Positions 8,733 to 16,669 of a stretch of DNA of 64,000 nt are shown piece by piece. Position 1 is the first letter of the stretch. The number at the start of each line of letters is the position of its first letter. The DNA is taken from the NCBI GenBank assembly GCA_020630675.1, contig JAHDIR010000008.1:1-64000 (forward strand), in the 5' to 3' direction. This DNA is from Bdellovibrionales bacterium. GTDB taxonomy: Bacteria; Bdellovibrionota; Bdellovibrionia; Bdellovibrionales; UBA1609. A program made the translations under genes and the position numbers. The notes under the pieces are model-generated. The model was not told where the DNA came from and did no database searches. It saw only the letters and a list, made by a program, of their open reading frames with translations.

Positions 8733-9344
8733 TTAATGTCGAAGTACTTTCTGATCTACAAATTTGACAAGCTCAGGGATAGGCCTTAGTCCAGAGACAA
8801 TTGCCGAGGACTGCTCTTTAAATGGCTCAATAAACTCGTCATGCATGGGCTTTACATGAGCAAAAAACTGGCTCAGAACACCCTCTTTAGTTCTTCCTCT
8901 TTCAGTGGTGTCTCTTTCTATTCGTCGCTCTAAACGTATGCTCTCGGGAGTATCAACAAAAACTCGGTAATCCAGTAAGTTCACAATAGCTTCTTGCGAG
9001 AAAATTAAAATTCCATCAATAAGAATTATTTTTTTACTGGCAAAAAATTTTTTTTCTTTTTTTCTGGCGTGAGTTTCAAAGTCATAAACAGGGACATCTA
9101 TGTCTTTACCCCACTTTAGCTTTTTTAAATCTTCGTACATCAGTTGAAAATCTATAGAACTTGGGTGGTCATAATTTATTGATCCACCATCATGATCAAA
9201 GTTTTTACTTTGATCAATATAGTAGGAATCCTGATATAAAATAGAAGACTTTTCTTCTCCCCAAAGTTGTTGCAGGTTTTTTGCTAACGTTGTTTTACCA
9301 GAGCCGCTTCCACCACAAACACCAATTAGTAATACTTCCGACAT
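8733..9344 (-). CDS. udk: Uridine kinase
   Basis: The 203-residue protein has the P-loop 'GVCGGSGSGKTT' at residues 8-19, the substrate loop 'YDHPSSIDFQLM', the 'YDFETHARKKE' segment and 'ILIDGILIFS', all typical of bacterial uridine kinase. It phosphorylates uridine and cytidine with ATP or GTP in pyrimidine salvage. Length matches the family (about 205-215). Its ATG overlaps the stop codon of the release factor 3 gene (TAATG), so the two are one transcript with coupled translation. Confidence 0.9.
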   Translation of the reverse strand: MSEVLLIGVCGGSGSGKTTLAKNLQQLWGEEKSSILYQDSYYIDQSKNFDHDGGSINYDHPSSIDFQLMYEDLKKLKWGKDIDVPVYDFETHARKKEKKFFASKKIILIDGILIFSQEAIVNLLDYRVFVDTPESIRLERRIERDTTERGRTKEGVLSQFFAHVKPMHDEFIEPFKEQSSAIVSGLRPIPELVKFVDQKVLRH

Positions 9345-10936
9345 TATTCTAACCCCGCTGTTGATTTAAATTCTAATTCTGGATTTTCTTTTTCAAGCCA
9401 CCTTAAATCCCACTCTCTATTTAGAAGCACCACCGGGTTATCGCTGATATCTTTGTATAAGGTTCCACCTTTAATTGTTTTACCAACGGCGGTGGGCTGC
9501 TCCTTATTTTTACTAACAACCCAACGGGCTACAGAGAAAGGTTGTTTTTCTAGCTTTACATTCAATCCATACTCATCATTTAGGCGGTAGAGGAGAACAT
9601 CAAACTGCAACTCGCCAACAACACCAATCACAGGGTCTTGTATACCAACAAAAGGGTCTACAAAAATTTGGACAGTCCCCTCTTCGCCAAGCTGTAAAAC
9701 AGCTTTTTGCATTTGTTTTCTTTTTAATGGATCTTTAATATTTAGCTTGGCAAACACTTCTGGTGAAAACCTTGGCATATCAGGAAACATCCATTTTTGT
9801 CCTCCAGTGATGGTGTCACCAATTTGAAAGTTACCTGTGTCGGTCACTCCGACAATATCACCCGGAAAAGCCTCTTCGACTGTAGCACGATCTTGGGCCA
9901 TAAACTGATTTGCATAAGACAAACGAATATCACGGCCCAAACGCACATGAGAGACTTTCATTCCTCTCAAAAACTGTCCAGAACAAACCCTTACAAAGGC
10001 GACTCGGTCGCGATGTTTTCTGTCCATATTTGCTTGAATTTTAAAAACAAAACCAGAGAACTTTTTGAGTGTTGGTTCAACAATTTCTTCCGACCTGGTT
10101 TTTCTGGGTGCAGGACCAGGAGCATACTTAGCAAACAGCTTAAGAAATATATCAACACCCCAATTAAACTTAGCACTTCCAAATGACATCGGAGATATTT
10201 TACCCTCCAAAAACTCTTGCTCATCAAAAGGAGCTAATGCCACTTCTAGAAGTTCCATTTCTTCTAAAAACTTATCATAAACGAAGGGTTCTCGGCAGAG
10301 CTCTTTAATTTTAGGGTCTTGCCATGAAGAGACCTCAATCACCTCCGGAGCTTCTTGGCCTTTTGTAAAGTGATAGACTTTATTTTCAATACGATGGTAA
10401 AGGCCGGCAAACAAATCCCCCATACCAATCGGCCAAGTGACTGGAAAGCAAGTAATTCCTAAGGTGCTTTCTACATCATCAACAATCTCAAGAGCCTCTT
10501 TACCTTCCCTATCCATTTTATTGGCAAAAGTAAAAATGGGCATTTTTCTAAGTTTACAAACTTCATAAAGTTTACGAGTTTGATTTTCAACTCCTTTGGC
10601 AGCATCTATAAGCATAGCTGCTGAGTCGGCCGCTATTAAAGTTCGATAAGTATCTTCACCAAAATCTTTATGGCCGGGAGTGTCTAATAGATTGACCCTT
10701 AAACCTTGAAAATCAAATTGCATAACACTAGAGGTGATAGAAACCCCTCTTTCTTTTTCCATGGTCATCCAATCAGAAGTGGCCGCCTTAGTGCCCGACT
10801 TTCCTTTAACCTCACCAGCCTCTCGTATAACCCCACCTTGAAAGAGAATTTTTTCAGTGATGGTGGTTTTTCCCGCATCGGGATGTGAAATAATAGCAAA
10901 CGTTCTACGGCGTTGTGTTTCTTTTATAAAATCCAT
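9344..10936 (-). CDS. prfC: Peptide chain release factor 3
   Basis: This 530-residue GTPase has the RF3 length (E. coli 529) and hallmark motifs: 'ISHPDAGKTTITEKIL' (P-loop), 'RGVSITSSVMQF' (switch I), 'LLDTPGHKDFGEDTYR' (switch II) and 'ANKMDREGK'. RF3 releases RF1/RF2 from the ribosome after termination and works in post-peptidyl-transfer quality control. The C-terminal part, including 'VGELQFDVLLYRLNDEYG', is complete. It is the first gene of a two-gene operon with uridine kinase. Confidence 0.96.
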   Translation of the reverse strand: MDFIKETQRRRTFAIISHPDAGKTTITEKILFQGGVIREAGEVKGKSGTKAATSDWMTMEKERGVSITSSVMQFDFQGLRVNLLDTPGHKDFGEDTYRTLIAADSAAMLIDAAKGVENQTRKLYEVCKLRKMPIFTFANKMDREGKEALEIVDDVESTLGITCFPVTWPIGMGDLFAGLYHRIENKVYHFTKGQEAPEVIEVSSWQDPKIKELCREPFVYDKFLEEMELLEVALAPFDEQEFLEGKISPMSFGSAKFNWGVDIFLKLFAKYAPGPAPRKTRSEEIVEPTLKKFSGFVFKIQANMDRKHRDRVAFVRVCSGQFLRGMKVSHVRLGRDIRLSYANQFMAQDRATVEEAFPGDIVGVTDTGNFQIGDTITGGQKWMFPDMPRFSPEVFAKLNIKDPLKRKQMQKAVLQLGEEGTVQIFVDPFVGIQDPVIGVVGELQFDVLLYRLNDEYGLNVKLEKQPFSVARWVVSKNKEQPTAVGKTIKGGTLYKDISDNPVVLLNREWDLRWLEKENPELEFKSTAGLE

Positions 10937-11086
10937 GGCAAACCCTTTAATTCACGGGCAATCTAACCGAAATCAACCTGAATTGGCAAACCCTGTTCTG
11001 GATAAACAAAATCGTTAGTTTTTCTACTCTTTCCTACCAAGACATGCTAAATATATATTTGATTTTTACCTAACTTGAGGCCCGCT

Positions 11087-11320
11087 TTGGCAGATAAAGA
11101 CAACAAATTTGAGGACAATATTCCCGGCAAATATTATGTCGATAAAGAGTGTATCGCATGTGATGCATGTGTAATGGCAGCACCTGACCATTTTGGTATG
11201 GATGAAGACGATGGCCATGCCTTTGTTAAAAAGCAACCTAACGGCAGTGAAGAAGATGAAATGTGTGTTGAAGCCTTAGAAAGCTGCCCTGTAGAAGCCA
11301 TTGGTGATGATGGCGAATAA
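11087..11320 (+). CDS. Single-cluster [4Fe-4S] ferredoxin
   Basis: From the TTG at 11087 the product has 77 residues. A GAGG ribosome binding site ends six bases before this TTG, which makes it a better start than the TTG four codons upstream. Cluster ligands are visible as C-x2-C-x2-C in 'KECIACDACVMAAPDHF' and the fourth Cys in 'ALESCPVEAI'. This is the Bacillus-type ferredoxin pattern with one cubane cluster. The protein is very acidic, as expected for an electron carrier. An extra Cys lies in 'DEMCVEAL'. The redox partner is not identifiable from neighbours. Confidence 0.88.
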   Translation: MADKDNKFEDNIPGKYYVDKECIACDACVMAAPDHFGMDEDDGHAFVKKQPNGSEEDEMCVEALESCPVEAIGDDGE

Positions 11321-11350
11321 TTGCGCGCCGCCACGTATTTTCTTTTTTTT
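11311..11350 (+). terminator. Possible terminator overlapping the ferredoxin stop
   Basis: TGGCG (11311-11315) can pair with CGCCA (11329-11333), followed closely by TATTTTC and a run of nine T. The stem is short and the loop is 13 bases, so this is tentative. Confidence 0.35.
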
Positions 11351-11578
11351 TCATTCTTAGTAAATTTCCAGAGCCAAAATGCCTTTGCATTTATAAGGCT
11401 TTGACATCTCCGGCGACCTTATTTGACACCAACTCTTGACTAGTTCAGAGCCAAACTGGCCTCAAAAACAAACAAAAAGCATTACTTTTTAGATACTTAC
11501 AGATTTTAGCTCGTTTGACCAAAAAGAGGCCTTTCCCCTATTATAAATTCACAACACAAACCTTGGGGAGGGTTCAAA

Positions 11579-12103
11579 ATGATAAAATTACTTGCTTTAC
11601 TCGCTGTCACAATCACTGCCGCAACATCAATGGCTAGCTGGTCTGAGGGATTGGCAATTCTAGAAAACGTCGCTGAAATTCCACAAAGCCGATATGACAG
11701 TTTATCTTGCTGGCGAGACAACTCTAATAGAGACCTTTGCCGAATTGAAGAGTACCGTATAAATACCGCCGAAAACAATATCTACCATTACTCCGGAGAC
11801 CTGTACTCTGTGAGAAACGATATCAATGCCGACATTCAAGAGCGGCAACAAAGAATGTCTAGTTTGAGTTGCTGGAGAAATAACTCTAACCGTGACCTTT
11901 GTGCCTATGAAGAAATGGCTATTAGTGAGCTTGAGTACACTCACCTTTCTCGCATCAACAGAGCTATTAATAATAGCCGCGGAAGAGATCGTACAGACAG
12001 AGACCGTCCAAGGGATCGACGCAAAGATCGTACAAGAGGGAGAGAAAGAGAGCGCAGAGAAAAAGAACGTGACCGTGGCCGAAGAAGACGTGGTCGTCGT
12101 TAA
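11579..12103 (+). CDS. Small secreted protein with duplicated Cys motif and Arg/Asp-rich tail
   Basis: The 174-residue product starts with a signal peptide (cleavage likely after Ala19 in 'ATSMAS'). Two copies of 'SLSCWR(D/N)NSNRDLC' at residues 41-54 and 95-108 each carry Cys-x9-Cys (Cys44/54 and 98/108), probably disulfide loops in the periplasm or outside the cell. Residues 134-174 are almost only Arg with Asp, Glu and Lys, giving a strongly cationic tail. GGGGAGGG upstream is an excellent ribosome binding site, and a strong terminator follows. I know no family for it. A role in binding nucleic acid or polyanionic envelope is only a guess. Confidence 0.7.
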   Translation: MIKLLALLAVTITAATSMASWSEGLAILENVAEIPQSRYDSLSCWRDNSNRDLCRIEEYRINTAENNIYHYSGDLYSVRNDINADIQERQQRMSSLSCWRNNSNRDLCAYEEMAISELEYTHLSRINRAINNSRGRDRTDRDRPRDRRKDRTRGRERERREKERDRGRRRRGRR

Positions 12104-12122
12104 TTTTATTTATTGTTAATAG

Positions 12123-12185
12123 AAAAATGCCCTTACATATAGTTTTGTTCAAACTTTGATCAAAACAAAAGGTAGGGGCATTTTT
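12123..12185. terminator. Bidirectional terminator between convergent genes
   Basis: AAAAATGCCC (12123-12132) pairs with GGGCATTTTT (12176-12185), and inside it GTTTTGTTCAAA and TTTGATCAAAAC pair with one mismatch. The result is a long hairpin with A- and T-runs on its flanks, serving the secreted Arg-rich protein on one side and psd on the other. Confidence 0.75.
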
Positions 12186-12205
12186 ATATTTAAGACGTCT
12201 TATTT

Positions 12206-13045
12206 TTAATTTGAAAAGAAGTTCTCACCATATTTTACTTTTTTAGGCAAAGAAAACGGAACCTCTTTGATAAAACCTTTGGGTAAAAATAAAAGGACCG
12301 TGCTGCCCATATTAAAAATACCTAATTCCTCTCCTTTTTTAATGGCCAAAGGTGAGTCATAATTTTTCACAATTTTTTTACGAAAATGACCATTGTTGCT
12401 AATAAAGTCTGGGGCAAAACTTAAAGTCATTTTACCAACATTCGTCGCCCCCACTAAAGTTACAGCGATTTGTTGACCACCTTGAGTTTCAATCCAAATA
12501 GTCACTCGTTCATTAACCGCAAAAAGTTGAGAAATACTTTCTACACTCCATGGGTTCACAGGCCACAGACGACCCGGCTGATAATAAAAACCTTTGATCA
12601 CTCCATCTACGGGAGAATGAACTCTGTGGTAGTCGGTCGGACAAAGATAATAAGTAAGATGGTACCCTCCCTCAAATTGACTGAGTTGTTCTGGTTGAGC
12701 CCCAAGAATCCCTTGCAGAGAATAAGATTTTCCTTTGGCTTGAACAAACTGAGATTGAATGATCTTTTCAGCCACTGTAATTTCAGAATCAGCAGGGTGC
12801 ACCAAAGAGGAGTCAGCAATAGGTCGAAGGCCGGGTTTTAACTTTCTTGTAAATAAATCGTTAATGCTCTTGTAGTCTTCTAGCTGTTTTTCGGCCTCTT
12901 CCATATTAATATTATAACGTTCAGCAAACCACTTCATTGAGGCCAAACGCAAAAAGTTAGGCAAAGGTAAACTTACAACCACGCCGACCAAAAAACTTAA
13001 TAAATTTTTTGGAACAAAATACAATATCCAACCCCATAATTTCAT
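12206..13045 (-). CDS. psd: Phosphatidylserine decarboxylase proenzyme
   Basis: This enzyme makes phosphatidylethanolamine from phosphatidylserine at the inner membrane. Visible family features are 'INDLFTRKLKPGLRPI', 'VHPADSEI', 'YYLCPTDYHRVHSPVDG', 'NERVTIWI', 'VGATNVGKM', and the self-cleavage site 'NMGSTVLLF' (usually LGST), where the Ser becomes the pyruvoyl cofactor. I start at the ATG at 13045, giving 279 residues. It aligns with the start of known Psd proteins and has AAGGAAA upstream, whereas the longer frame to 13126 adds an unrelated 27-residue extension. It is divergent from the FAD oxidoreductase. Confidence 0.92.
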   Translation of the reverse strand: MKLWGWILYFVPKNLLSFLVGVVVSLPLPNFLRLASMKWFAERYNINMEEAEKQLEDYKSINDLFTRKLKPGLRPIADSSLVHPADSEITVAEKIIQSQFVQAKGKSYSLQGILGAQPEQLSQFEGGYHLTYYLCPTDYHRVHSPVDGVIKGFYYQPGRLWPVNPWSVESISQLFAVNERVTIWIETQGGQQIAVTLVGATNVGKMTLSFAPDFISNNGHFRKKIVKNYDSPLAIKKGEELGIFNMGSTVLLFLPKGFIKEVPFSLPKKVKYGENFFSN

Positions 13046-13171
13046 AAGACAATTTCCTTTTTTTGAGGCCCAAGAGCAGACCACCGATTGCTTTATGACA
13101 AAACTATTAATTTTTGGTAGTGTCAATGTTCCTTATCATTTGCTTGCTAAAAACGAGCCTAGGACTAAAAT

Positions 13172-14731
13172 ATGAGCAAAAAAATTGAAAACCTTAAGGT
13201 TTATCTCGATGAAGATCTCGAAGAAAAACTACGTTTAATTGATCCTCTTTACTCTGACTTTAAAGTTTTGAAAAAGTCACTTGATGCCAGACAACGCCAT
13301 TCTCCTCACTTTAATTATACTTTAGACCTCTACACTAAAGGAGCTAAGGCTCCTAAAATTGAATTTCAGTTAGAAAAAATCAGTCGAAAAGTCTCAAACG
13401 ATGAGCGGCCAATTATCATAGGGTCTGGCCCCGCAGGTTTATTTGCTGCCTTGAGATTAGTCGAAAGAGGAATTCCCTGTATACTATTAGAACAAGGAAG
13501 CCCAACCAAAGAAAGACTTAAAGATATTGCTCAGTATTGGCGCAAAGGTAAACTTAACCCCGACAATAATGTTTGCCACGGTGAAGGAGGGGCTGGTTTA
13601 TTTTCAGATGGTAAGCTCATCACTCGAATTAAATCTCCGCATATTAAATATGTTATGAATCAACTGGTTAAGTTTGGAGCCCCAGAAGAAATTGAATATT
13701 TAAGTAACCCTCATGTTGGCTCTGATAAAATTAGAAGAGTCATTCCTGTTATGAGAGAATATTTAGAAAGTCATGGTTGCACTATTTACTTTAACACTAA
13801 AGTCAAAGAAATCACCTTTACCAACAAAGTCACCTCTGGTGTGAAGTGTACAAAAGGACAAGTTTTTAAAAGCCCTCATGTTATTTTGGCCTGTGGTCAC
13901 TCCGCCACCGATGTTTTTGAAATGCTACGAAAAAAAGAAGTCTATATGGAGGCTAAACCCTTTGCCATCGGCTTAAGAGTGGAACACCCTCAAGAGGCTG
14001 TTAACAAAATTCAATACCGCGACTACTATGACCATCCAAAATTAGGCTCTGCCAATTACAAGCTCACCTATAACAATAAAAGCAATGGTGTGGGCGTTTA
14101 TAGTTTTTGCATGTGCCCCGGTGGTTACGTTTTATCTTCCAGTACCGAGGTCGATGGTGTTGTCTGTAATGGTATGAGCAATTATCGACGAAACTCACCC
14201 TTTGCTAATTCTGCCATTGTTGTCACGCTAGATATGAAAGACCCAAAAAATGTATTTGCAGGCTTAAACTATCGCCGTAAACTTGAAAAGCAAACCATGG
14301 ACTTAGTGAAGCAGGCTGGTGGCTATAAAGAGCTTCCCGTTCAGACCTTAGAAAATTTTATGAAAAATAAAAAAGGCGATATACATAAATCTTCCAGCCT
14401 CTCTGGTGAGGTTTCGGCACGGCTAAACACTCTATTTACTCCTGAAGTTAATAACGAGTTAAAAAATGCTTTTGAAAAGTTTAACACCTCAATGAAGGGT
14501 TTTATTCACCCTAAAGCCCAAGTTTTTGGTGTAGAATCAAGAACATCTTGCCCTTTGCGAGTAACGCGTGACCCTGAAACGTTTGAATCATTGAGCCATA
14601 AGGGTTTATTTCCTTGTGGAGAAGGAGCGGGCTATGCTGGGGGAATTACCAGTGCCGCCTGTGACGGCATTCGCATAGCAGAGGTTTTGTATCATCAGTT
14701 TAAAGACAGACAACAAAACCACTACCAGTAA
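13172..14731 (+). CDS. FAD-dependent oxidoreductase (COG2509-type)
   Basis: The 519-residue protein has an FAD-binding Rossmann motif 'IIIGSGPAGLFAALRL' at residues 81-96, a GD-type stretch 'CHGEGGAGLFSDGKLITR', and a C-terminal FAD-contact segment 'GLFPCGEGAGYAGGITSAACDGIRIAE'. A short N-terminal domain (about 1-75) precedes it, as in the family called NAD(FAD)-utilising dehydrogenases. The reaction catalysed by this family is not established. It is transcribed away from psd with a 126-base shared upstream region. It ends 9 bases before the convergent exported protein. Confidence 0.82.
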   Translation: MSKKIENLKVYLDEDLEEKLRLIDPLYSDFKVLKKSLDARQRHSPHFNYTLDLYTKGAKAPKIEFQLEKISRKVSNDERPIIIGSGPAGLFAALRLVERGIPCILLEQGSPTKERLKDIAQYWRKGKLNPDNNVCHGEGGAGLFSDGKLITRIKSPHIKYVMNQLVKFGAPEEIEYLSNPHVGSDKIRRVIPVMREYLESHGCTIYFNTKVKEITFTNKVTSGVKCTKGQVFKSPHVILACGHSATDVFEMLRKKEVYMEAKPFAIGLRVEHPQEAVNKIQYRDYYDHPKLGSANYKLTYNNKSNGVGVYSFCMCPGGYVLSSSTEVDGVVCNGMSNYRRNSPFANSAIVVTLDMKDPKNVFAGLNYRRKLEKQTMDLVKQAGGYKELPVQTLENFMKNKKGDIHKSSSLSGEVSARLNTLFTPEVNNELKNAFEKFNTSMKGFIHPKAQVFGVESRTSCPLRVTRDPETFESLSHKGLFPCGEGAGYAGGITSAACDGIRIAEVLYHQFKDRQQNHYQ

Positions 14732-14740
14732 GTTGATCGA

Positions 14741-16387
14741 CTATTTAGCAATTATGCTCAGCATATGCTGGCCTTGCACATAGTTCCATTTATCAAATAG
14801 ATCATTTAAATGATCAGCCCAAGCTTCATGGTTAGTGACTTTCACATCGCTATAATTTCCTACAGAAGTAATATTTTTTAACCAGCCAGCTACGGACGGA
14901 TCTGCTTCTGTTTCTGCGTAAAATACATCAGAAACTTTAGCTAGGCCTTGATTATTACAAGCCCCATAAACTGGGCCATAAAACCCAGCGGACCTAAAGA
15001 AGTTACAATACTCATTTTGAGCATTTAAAAAACGGCCGACTCCCTTAATTGAGTTTATGCTCCTTTTATAAACAGAGTTTAAGTAAAACTCATCTCTAAA
15101 TATGGAGTACTTTGGAAGTTGATCTTTAACACTTAAAAGGTACTCTTTAAAGTCATATAGAGAAACAAAGTTATCTATTGAACGTACACTTAAAGAGGGT
15201 TGAATTCCCAATGATTTCTTGCGACTAAAACCAAACCCTCGTCGGCCCGTACCCATTCGCATAACTTCTAAGTCATTCTTTGCAGCACTCACCCAAGCTT
15301 TTTTGGCTTTACTAGAAAAATTATTATAAGCATTTCTGGCTTCATCATTTAACCAGTTCATAAATTGCACGGACTCTATATCGACAAGAAATTCTTCAAT
15401 TTCTTCTAACTCTATTCCGAGAAGAGCAGGGCCAATACTTTCATTAAAGGTGTCTAAATTAATATCTAACTTTTGAAACTGTGACTGCAACCATCTTCTT
15501 GTTTGCAAAGCGTCTAATAAGTGAGATCCCAAAAAGCGTCCATTATTATCATCAACACTCTTAACGATTTCAGACATGGCTATCCCTTCCACAGATACAG
15601 AGTCATCGTCACCCTCAAAAACTTCATAAATCATTGCACAACCAACACAAAAGTTCGGAGCTAACAAAGTATTGATTTTACGATCGAGTTCATCTTGTAG
15701 CTTTCTGTAGGAGGCCACTCTCTCACTTTCATTTAAAAGAACGTCAGCCTCTTTTTTAAAGTTGTGATAAATACAAAGGCTTTTTGTGTATAATACCGCC
15801 TGTTCGCGGCCCTCTTTTGTCACGGAAAAGTTATATCCACTATTTTTATTTTTAAAGTTTCCAAACCCCGACATAACTCCTTTTAATATATTAACTCCCA
15901 AACTGACAGGGGCCCCATAAGGCCCTACCATTTGGCTAACACCTTCAATGGCATCAAAAGAAAGGTTTAATAGGGACCTAAAAAGAACAGACTTCTTTTT
16001 CTTGCTCACTGGACAGTCCGACGACCCAGCCAAGTTAAGTACGTCGCCAACCAGTTGAGTGACTTCGGAAGAGTAGCTCTCAATAGCCTCTGCCTCTTTG
16101 GCGCTTAGCATTTTACCTTTTTTTTGAATAATTTTTTGAAAAGTAGCTTTATGTTTGTTGGACACCAATGAGGTTAAACGCGTGGTTGCTTCAGAAACTC
16201 CTTCACACCCAGCTTCTGCAAAAGTCGAGGCTGAAAATGATTTTAAAGTCGTTAAGGCATCTGATATGTCAGATGAAATTTGAGGACAAGTCACTGGCTG
16301 ATATAAGGCCTGACCTTGAGACTCTACCGTTTGAGCCTGTAAAGACATATTAAAAATAAAAACCAGTGAAATAATAAGCTTGAACAT
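14741..16387 (-). CDS. Large exported protein of unknown function
   Basis: From the ATG at 16387 the product has 548 residues and opens with a signal peptide ('FKLIISLVFIFNMSLQAQ'). GGAGGGG six bases before this ATG decides the start; a Met seven codons upstream has no such site. The mature part is mostly helical and polar. Cysteine pairs occur near the start ('VTCPQISSD', 'AGCEGVS'), in 'NFCVGCAMIYE' and near the end ('EYCNFF', 'YGACNNQG'), consistent with disulfides in the periplasm. I do not recognise a family. It has its own transcription unit between convergent and co-directional neighbours. Confidence 0.62.
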   Translation of the reverse strand: MFKLIISLVFIFNMSLQAQTVESQGQALYQPVTCPQISSDISDALTTLKSFSASTFAEAGCEGVSEATTRLTSLVSNKHKATFQKIIQKKGKMLSAKEAEAIESYSSEVTQLVGDVLNLAGSSDCPVSKKKKSVLFRSLLNLSFDAIEGVSQMVGPYGAPVSLGVNILKGVMSGFGNFKNKNSGYNFSVTKEGREQAVLYTKSLCIYHNFKKEADVLLNESERVASYRKLQDELDRKINTLLAPNFCVGCAMIYEVFEGDDDSVSVEGIAMSEIVKSVDDNNGRFLGSHLLDALQTRRWLQSQFQKLDINLDTFNESIGPALLGIELEEIEEFLVDIESVQFMNWLNDEARNAYNNFSSKAKKAWVSAAKNDLEVMRMGTGRRGFGFSRKKSLGIQPSLSVRSIDNFVSLYDFKEYLLSVKDQLPKYSIFRDEFYLNSVYKRSINSIKGVGRFLNAQNEYCNFFRSAGFYGPVYGACNNQGLAKVSDVFYAETEADPSVAGWLKNITSVGNYSDVKVTNHEAWADHLNDLFDKWNYVQGQHMLSIIAK

Positions 16388-16610
16388 CGATCCCCTCCAA
16401 TGATTCATTGTTATTTACATTTCAAAACAAAAAAAATGGACTTAAAGACTTAATTAAAAGGGCCATTTTCATCGATATGACTTCAGTAACTTAACATATT
16501 TACTTAAATTCACAGGGCTTAGTCTTAAAATTATATATTTTTCAAGCTATAGAAATACTTCCGCCTAAACAATTTACAATTTTCATAAAACCTCTAAATT
16601 TATAAATAAA

Positions 16611-16640
16611 AGGCAGCTCTCAATATTCTGAGACCTGCCT
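16611..16640 (-). terminator. Terminator of the IcmF operon
   Basis: AGGCAG and CTGCCT pair, and TCTCA pairs with TGAGA above a single mismatched position, around a 6-base loop. On the minus strand the stem is followed by TTTTATTTAT; on the plus strand by ATTTTTTG, so it may act in both directions. Confidence 0.7.
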
Positions 16641-16669
16641 ATTTTTTGATCTTGAATTTGTCTTGAGGT

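Noticed and set aside
9797..10186. A 129-codon frame opposite prfC
   Set aside because: It is antisense to a conserved translation factor, with no start site or family match.
11960..12103. The Arg/Asp-rich tail as a low-quality or non-coding extension
   Set aside because: The frame is continuous with the signal peptide and Cys repeats, ends at a stop just before a strong terminator, and has varied codons for Arg.
12470..12841. A 123-codon frame opposite psd
   Set aside because: It is antisense to a gene with complete decarboxylase motifs.
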